Source of the DNA: Phalacrocorax aristotelis
Lineage: Eukaryota; Chordata; Aves; Suliformes; Phalacrocoracidae
Reading direction: 5' to 3'
Length of the DNA stretch: 64,000 bases
Assembly (NCBI RefSeq): GCF_949628215.1
Contig: NC_134279.1
Coordinates: forward strand, 15,274,041 to 15,338,040
The notes under the pieces are model-generated. The model was not told the DNA's origin and searched no databases. It saw only the letters and a program-made list of their open reading frames with translations. Positions 58,501-64,000 of the stretch are shown here, in pieces (positions within the stretch are counted from its first letter, which is position 1; every line of letters begins with the position of its first letter). The position numbers and the translations under genes were made by a program.

Positions 58501-61500
58501 CTCTGATAAATCATATCTAATAAAAATTTCTGCTCATTTTTTTAATTGGCAAAACTTTTTTAGTTTTATCAATAGATAATGCCCTATGTTTTCTAATCTT
58601 AACAAGAACACCTCTAAAACACTATCTAAATAAAAATCTAGAGAGATGCAATGTTAAATACTTTAGAGGGGCACACTAATGTCTGCAGAACCAAGTCCAG
58701 AAAGACTGTCATCAGTAAGGTTGAGATTTTACTGCCTCCTATAGAAAAGGGAGGGCCTGCAGCTTAAGTTCTGGTGAAAACTGCTCATGGGTCAAATGGG
58801 TGTTGTCAGTCTCGTGGCTGGCCTTCAGGCTTTTGTAGGGGAGAGGGGTGTGTTGTGTTTTATGACTTATGGCTATTAAATTATTCTTTTCCACACAGTA
58901 ATAAAGGTTTTTCTCCCAAATTCAATGAGAGAGATGGCAAAGTGGACAGGAGGAGTCTGAATGGCTTGTATGTGGTTGAAAATGGGAGGCCCCGGTGAGT
59001 GTGTTTTTTTTGTCTGCTTATTCATTTCAGTAATGTAATTTCAGAGATCTTACAGATCTATCAGTTTTGATACATGGTACCTGCTAGAACAAAATCAAGA
59101 TAGTCTCTCCTAGAGACAGGAAAAATTATACCTCAGGCCAGAGAGTTCTTTCTGGAAGAAGGTTGTAGCAGAGAGGCACTGAAAGGTTAGCTAGTACTAC
59201 CACAACAGAGGGTTGTGGTGACACTGGAGTCAGGGGAGGCCTAACACTGTTAACAGTAGGGTCTGTTGAATTAATTGCTTCCACAGTTTGACCAGGTGTT
59301 GGGCTCTGAAGCTTTTGTACTACTTGTGTTGTGGCAGAGTGGAAGAGTATTTTGTTCCACTGACAAATCCTGATAGCACAGGTGAGTGCTATCTCACCTA
59401 ATCTCAACTAAAAATTTTCTTTCTGCCATTTGTACAAAATTGAATGCCCTGTGCATCTATAGTTTTGGAAACTATATTCCATTTTCAGTCAAGGTTGTGT
59501 GCACAATCAGAATAACACTTCATCAGGAGTAACGTGGGACACAAGATCTGGGAAATGACAAAGCCAGTTTCTATATTGCCTTTCTCTGTACTATCAAACA
59601 CAAAAAGAGGTTGATGAAGGAGAAAACCATGCTTTGTCTCTTGCTCTGTAAAGCATATGGTGGCACCAAATGCATGTTGCTATCCTTTCCTTTGCTGTTA
59701 TTTAAGCTTATTTAAAGCTTCTTTTTTAGAATACTTAGAGCATATTTTGAATATAGGGAATTAAATATGTTTAATGTAATGTGCCACTTATTTCAGAAAT
59801 CCAGTGGGAAGGACTGGCCTCACAGGCAGAGGATTGTTAGGGCGCTGGGGACCAAACCATGCTGCTGATCCTGTTGTAACTAGGTAAGGGGCAGGTGACT
59901 GAAAAGTGCCCTTGCAGTATAGTAAAAAACCAGTGCATTTTGCTTTTTCTGTTGATCTCTGGACAGGCTATTGCTTTTCATGGGCCTTTTTTGCACGTCC
60001 CTCTATGTATAAGACCATTCAGATATGGGTGTCTGACTGGAGAGGTATATAGACACGTGGAACATGAATTTCATAGGTTTTTTTAGTCTTTGTCTCTGGA
60101 AAAGAGTAAGGGCTCACTGCTAATGACGAGGAATTGCTTCTGAAATGCTGAGGAAGCAGGTTTAGGGGAAAGAAAAACCAAACCAGGAAGTGTAATTCAA
60201 CAGAAATACCTTATACAAATCTTCAATAATGAATTAAAAACTGAAAGGATTACATCTTACTCTGATACTGTATACATAATATGCCAAATGGCCTTAGGTG
60301 AGGTATGTTAAATTGCAGGAATAGGTTTTTCTGTCATAATGACTTAACCGCAAAAAAAAGTAGTATGCCTGCATTTGTTCTACGATATAATAACTTGGCC
60401 TAGTATATTATAGGAGGAGGTGAGGTTAGGTTCCTTTTTCTTTTGTCAGCGTATGATCTGTTTTAATGGTGCTTTTGCCAGCAGGATCTGTGTGTACCTA
60501 CTATTTTGCACAAAGAAAGCATTCGGGAAATATTGTGTAGTTAACAAAGGTGCAAGCTAGGAAACGCCATGCTGAAGATAGAACCATTGTGAAAATCATC
60601 CTAATGCATTTTACTACTTCTCCTTTTCAGAAGGCTGCCAATGCTACTGAGTTATTTCCTTGAAAGTAAAAGAAAAGCTGTTTTTATTTTGTCTTTGTTT
60701 AGATAGCTTTTTGCTTTAACAATTGGTAGTTCTTAATCCTTTACTGAAGGCCATGGCAGGTGTTTGTGGCCTTGTGCTGGTGCTGCATAAGCAGTTTGGA
60801 GGTGTTGCAACCTGCATGTGTGTTCTGTTCTAGCAGAAGGCATACTTATCCTCTCATTATGGATAGGCACTAGTGCAGCTCAGTTAGTGTGGCAGCTGAT
60901 AGGACAGAACGTAGCTCTCACAGGAGCTGCTGCTATCTGCAGAGCTACTGAAATGTGGCTCTTGAGTGGTTTCTGCCCTCATGGCTGGGGAAAACACAGT
61001 TGTTAGAGGCATGCAAAAAACCTGTGCTTTTTGTCCTCAGTATGACCTTGCCAGATGGCATCCATCAGTCCCACTTGGTGACTCTTCTTTCTCTGCTTTG
61101 TTTGCCCCTGCACAGGTGACAATGTGGGCACCTTGCTGTTCTTGTCCCGGGCCCTCATGTCAAGAAGCAGCATACCATGTTCTTGTTTGTCATTTGATGC
61201 AGGTGGAAGAGGGACAGAAGTGGCAATAAAATTGCTCATCCAGTTACTGGAAAAAACATCTTACAGTTCGTAGCTATCAAGAGGAGAGACTGTGAGGAGT
61301 GGGCCATTCCAGGGGTAAGACCAAAGCTCCAGAGACAGTAGACATTTCCTCATTGGTAAGGCCACAAGGCGATAACTGGTGTGGGCCTGATAAGTGTGCT
61401 TTTTGATGAATGACCTCACATTGCAGAGGTGAGGAGAAATGCTCCTTAAACTAGCTTTGCCCAGGCATCAGCTGGTATGCCTTCTGCTGTTTCTGCGTTG

Positions 61501-62203
61501 CAAGGTGGTATTCGTATTTAATTCTGACCATATCTTTTGCTTAATGCAGGCACAATTTAATCCATTGCAGGTTTTGAAGGATGTGTGTGCTTGCTCTTTA
61601 CAACTAAGTGTGAAGTTCCTCCTGTGCCCAGAGTATGATACAGGTGGATGTCATATACTAAGAGCCAGTGAAAGGGGAGTAAAACCAAGTGGAATCTGAG
61701 GAATAGTCACCTTTTTCCTTTTCTTCCTTCCAAGGGGATGGTGGACCCAGGGGAGAAGATTAGTTCTACCCTGAAGCGAGAATTTGAGGAGGAGGCCTTG
61801 AACTCCTTGCAGAAATCACCTGAGGAGAAAGCAGAATTGGAGAAGCAACTCCACAAGCTGTTCAGCCAGGAACACTTTGTGGTGAGCTGTCTCTTGTGAT
61901 AGCCTTTTGAGCTGTGCATGTATTGCATGTATGGAACCTGAAAAAGTATAGGTGAAATGAAAATAAGCTGTGATGCTCAGGTTGTCATGGTGTAGGAAAT
62001 GGAAGGGGCTATTGAAAACTCTGTAAGGGCAAATGTATCAGAGGGAAAGAAGATTATCTCCAGATTGATTCCACCTTGCTGTGACATTGAGCTTGTTTTG
62101 GTTTGTCTGGGATCTTAGGTGTACAGAGGATATGTGGATGATCCCCGTAACACTGATAATGCCTGGATTGAGACGGAAGCTGTGAACTATCATGATGAAA
62201 CTG
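55379..62203 (+). CDS. NUDT9: ADP-ribose pyrophosphatase, mitochondrial (partial; last exon off the right edge)
   Basis: A Nudix hydrolase that splits ADP-ribose to AMP and ribose-5-phosphate in mitochondria; it is the relative of the TRPM2 channel NUDT9-H domain. Exons: 55379-55512, 57234-57470, 58899-58994, 59797-59883, 61203-61314, 61735-61881, 62119-62203, all with GT/AG ends and continuous frame (299 codons plus 1 nt). The N-terminus ([20 protein letters not shown]) is rich in Ala/Arg/Leu and lacks acidic residues, like a mitochondrial targeting peptide. [19 protein letters not shown] and [15 protein letters not shown] match the conserved NUDT9 N-domain. The Nudix box is at 223-245 ([20 protein letters not shown]), with E229, R237, E238, E241 and E242 all present. 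The final exon (about 50-58 residues) is not in the window. Confidence 0.95.
55513..57233. other. NUDT9 intron 1
   Basis: The GC-rich 5' part grades into ordinary AT-rich intron. No other element recognised. Confidence 0.6.
57234..57470 (+). other. NUDT9: NUDT9 exon 2
   Basis: After CTCTTTCAG. It encodes residues 45-123, including [34 protein letters not shown] and SWADPQI. The donor is CA|GTGAGT. Confidence 0.93.
57471..58898. other. NUDT9 intron 2
   Basis: Nothing recognised besides intronic sequence. Confidence 0.6.
58899..58994 (+). other. NUDT9: NUDT9 exon 3
   Basis: [20 protein letters not shown], then [11 protein letters not shown]. The acceptor is CACACAG and the donor CG|GTGAGT. 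Confidence 0.93.
59797..59883 (+). other. NUDT9: NUDT9 exon 4
   Basis: [20 protein letters not shown], then HAADPVVT. Bounded by TTTCAG and AG|GTAAGG. Confidence 0.94.
59884..61202. other. NUDT9 intron 4 (source-equivalent of the relic at 42.9-43.9 kb)
   Basis: The right third, from about 60892, is homologous to the spacer between the HSD17B copies. This copy has TG/CA where the spacer copy has CG at several places, consistent with CpG decay here. Confidence 0.75.
61203..61314 (+). other. NUDT9: NUDT9 exon 5
   Basis: [20 protein letters not shown], then [17 protein letters not shown]. It ends phase 0 at GGG|GTAAGA. The first 58 nt and the upstream intron are echoed in the relic at 43811-43987. 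Confidence 0.94.
61735..61881 (+). other. NUDT9: NUDT9 exon 6 (Nudix box)
   Basis: Carries the whole Nudix signature, then [20 protein letters not shown] and KLFSQEHFV. The donor is GTG|GTGAGC. Confidence 0.95.
62119..62203 (+). other. NUDT9: NUDT9 exon 7
   Basis: [20 protein letters not shown], then AVNYHDET. Ends phase 1 at G|GTGGGT. Confidence 0.94.
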
Positions 62204-62832
62204 GTGGGTATCCCCATGTGTGCTCTTAGTTGCCTTTTAGTCTATATGTTGGTTTGAAATTGCGAGGCATGTTGGGCTGAGATTGGCAATGAAATGAGGG
62301 AGCATGAAAGTCAGGTGCAAAATATTGGACTAAAACCAATGGACGTGAGGGTCTTTAGTCTCCCAAGACATTCAGCCAGGACAGGTAGTTGTCATTCCTG
62401 TTTGGTTTCTGTCAGTCTTGAAATAAGGCACATATGGACTTTGCCTGAAAATTATTTATTAATTTGTAGCTAGTTCTAAGCTATAGACCATGTGCCTTTG
62501 TATGCAGATTGAAGGGTTCATTCCTGTCACTGTATTTACCTTGAGTTGGTTTAATTTCCCTTTTTACTGAGTCTGGGGTGGAAGGATAGTCTGGTTCTTC
62601 TGTTATTTTTTCTTTAGTAGCTGGTGTGTGCTTCAGGAGCATTGGCTCTGGCTACTGGCAGATTTTTACTGCATTTATTCTTTGGTGTTGTAACTGCTCT
62701 GAGACCTTTCATCTCAGTTACTTTGCGAGAGTAAATGTTCTGTAAATCAGTAGGAATGGGCATATGTTGCTAGTTCTTAGATTTTTCTGTTATCTTTGAT
62801 TCTCATCTCACCTTTTAAGATAAATTAGGTGA

Positions 62833-63252
62833 TGTGGTTTAGCTGGCAGCTCAGCCCCACCCAGCTGCTCGCTCACTCCCCCACTGGCAGGATGGGGGAG
62901 AGAATCAGAAGGGTAAAGCTTGTGGGTTGAGTTTAACAATTAAAACAATAACAGCAGCAGCAATAATGCAATAGAAAGGAAAACAATGAGAAAGGCATGA
63001 AACCCAGGGGTGGGGCTGCTCACTGCCTGCTGACCTAATGCTATATGCCAATTCTCCCAGTTAATATAGTGGTCATGGCATCACATGGTATAGAATATCC
63101 CATTGGCCAGTTGGGGTCAGCTGTCTCAGGTGTGGCCCTGCCCCTCCCAGCTTCCTGCCCATGTGGCAGAGCTTGGGAAGCTGGAAAGGACCCTGACCAC
63201 CACAGGCACAATGGTGAAGAGAATTAACTCTTTCTCAGCCAAAACCAGCACA
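62833..63252 (-). mobile_element. Solo LTR, avian ERVK (ERV2)-like
   Basis: On + it runs TGTGGTTTAGCTGGCAGC to AAAACCAGCACA, including GATGGGGGAGAGAATCAGAAG, GGTATAGAATATCCC and TTAACTCTTTCTCAGCC. These are hallmarks of a widespread bird LTR whose sense strand is minus here, starting TGTGCTGGTTTTGGCTGAGA. A TATA-like ACTATATTAACTGGG is in the expected place. It is about 420 bp, shorter than the consensus as I remember it, with no internal region seen: a broken fossil in NUDT9 intron 7. The family name is from memory, without a search. Confidence 0.75.
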
Positions 63253-63267
63253 TCAGACTAGTTAGGT

Positions 63268-63293
63268 GTCTCTGACTTGTTCAAGTCAGAGAC
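63268..63293. repeat. Perfect 12-bp inverted repeat with 2-nt spacer
   Basis: GTCTCTGACTTG, TT, CAAGTCAGAGAC. It begins 16 bp beyond the end of the solo LTR. Confidence 0.9.
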
Positions 63294-64000
63294 TTCATAT
63301 AGTGATATTTCTGCTGTGTTTTGGGTGGTAGATACCAGTGGTGAAGCTTCATGTCACTGGTCCTTGATTTCTCAGCCTCCAGAAACGGTGAAGATACTGT
63401 TTTTTGGTCTTTGTTTCTAATACACATTTTGTAATACTTTTGTAAGCATGTCTCTGTCTCTGAAGTCCTGGGACTCTTTTTTGGAAACAGAGTAAGAAAC
63501 TTTGGAAAGCAATCCAGAAGCCTTTCTGCACTCCTCCTTAAGTACTGTTTTTGATTTTGGGGCCTTTAGTTAAATTATAATTATTCTGGTTTTCCATAAA
63601 CATATATTTCAGAGTTCAGTTTGTCCTGTAGAATAGTACCTGAGAAAGGAAGCAGTCAAATATTAGCCAAACAAAAATCAAGGCAGAGAGATTGGCTAAA
63701 CTTGCAGTAGTGAGTACCTGTTGTCATAATGATTTCTAGTAACTTGTCATGCTGCTGATGGTACCCTAGGTGTGGTGACAGAGTTAACACCACTTCTGCC
63801 ACTCAGATTTGCCTTAAAATAGTGCAAGTATGAAAAAGTTGCTCATTGATTCTGTGCCAGAAACCTTAATTGATTTCTCTCTGAGAAGCAGTTGAAGGTT
63901 GCTGCCTGCAAAGGAACCATGTGGAAGGGCAGAACTGATCAGATGCAAGAAGAAAAAGCAGGAAAGAAGATGCAATAGCATGTCCTAACTCTTGTTTTGT

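Larger units (their letters stand above)
62204..64000. other. NUDT9 intron 7 (continues past the right edge)
   Basis: No match to the expected last NUDT9 exon (EIMDNLMLEAG..). It contains the solo LTR and the adjacent inverted repeat. Confidence 0.65.

Noticed and set aside
60892-61262. Homology between the spacer and NUDT9 as a shared transposable element
   Set aside because: It runs through a splice acceptor into a conserved coding exon in the correct orientation and order, which fits gene duplication better.
1-64000. CRISPR arrays, operons, rRNA or tRNA genes
   Set aside because: None seen. The window is vertebrate intron/exon DNA.

Overview
The window is vertebrate nuclear DNA, almost certainly from a bird. 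Introns are short to moderate and interspersed repeats are sparse. Two 5'-truncated CR1 LINEs carry the avian ATTCTATGATTCTGTG-type 3' end, and there is an avian ERVK-like solo LTR of a kind I remember as common in Neoaves (from memory, not searched). Gene order KLHL8(-) / HSD17B11-13 family(-) / NUDT9(+) matches the conserved vertebrate block found on human 4q.

Layout: (1) About 1.4-24.7 kb, minus strand: KLHL8, a BTB-BACK-Kelch substrate adaptor for Cullin-3 E3 ligase. All nine coding exons could be placed with in-frame splice joins, giving 617 codons. A non-coding first exon lies in a CpG island at about 24.2-25.4 kb. (2) About 25.4-32 kb: intergenic, no gene recognised. (3) 32.0-42.8 kb and 44.7-55.2 kb: a direct tandem duplication. 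Each copy holds a complete seven-exon, 299-codon short-chain dehydrogenase of the HSD17B11/HSD17B13 (lipid-droplet retinol/17-beta-hydroxysteroid dehydrogenase) clade on the minus strand. (4) 42.8-44.7 kb: the spacer between copies, holding a relic of NUDT9 intron 4 and exon 5 split by a probable solo LTR. (5) 55.2 kb to the right edge, plus strand: NUDT9, mitochondrial ADP-ribose pyrophosphatase, exons 1-7. The last exon lies beyond the window. HSD17B copy 2 and NUDT9 share a bidirectional CpG-island promoter with three CCAAT boxes.

The main discovery is the mosaic structure of the duplication. Three blocks (about 1.7, 0.8 and 6.5 kb, the last including the promoter) are nearly identical between copies. 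The two segments between them are clearly homologous but strongly diverged, with large indels. One switch point falls inside coding exon 6, so the proteins match except near the C-terminus. With the NUDT9 relic, this points to an old duplication of an HSD17B+NUDT9 unit, loss of the extra NUDT9, and recent homogenisation by gene conversion. A simple recent duplication or a haplotype assembly error explains it less well.
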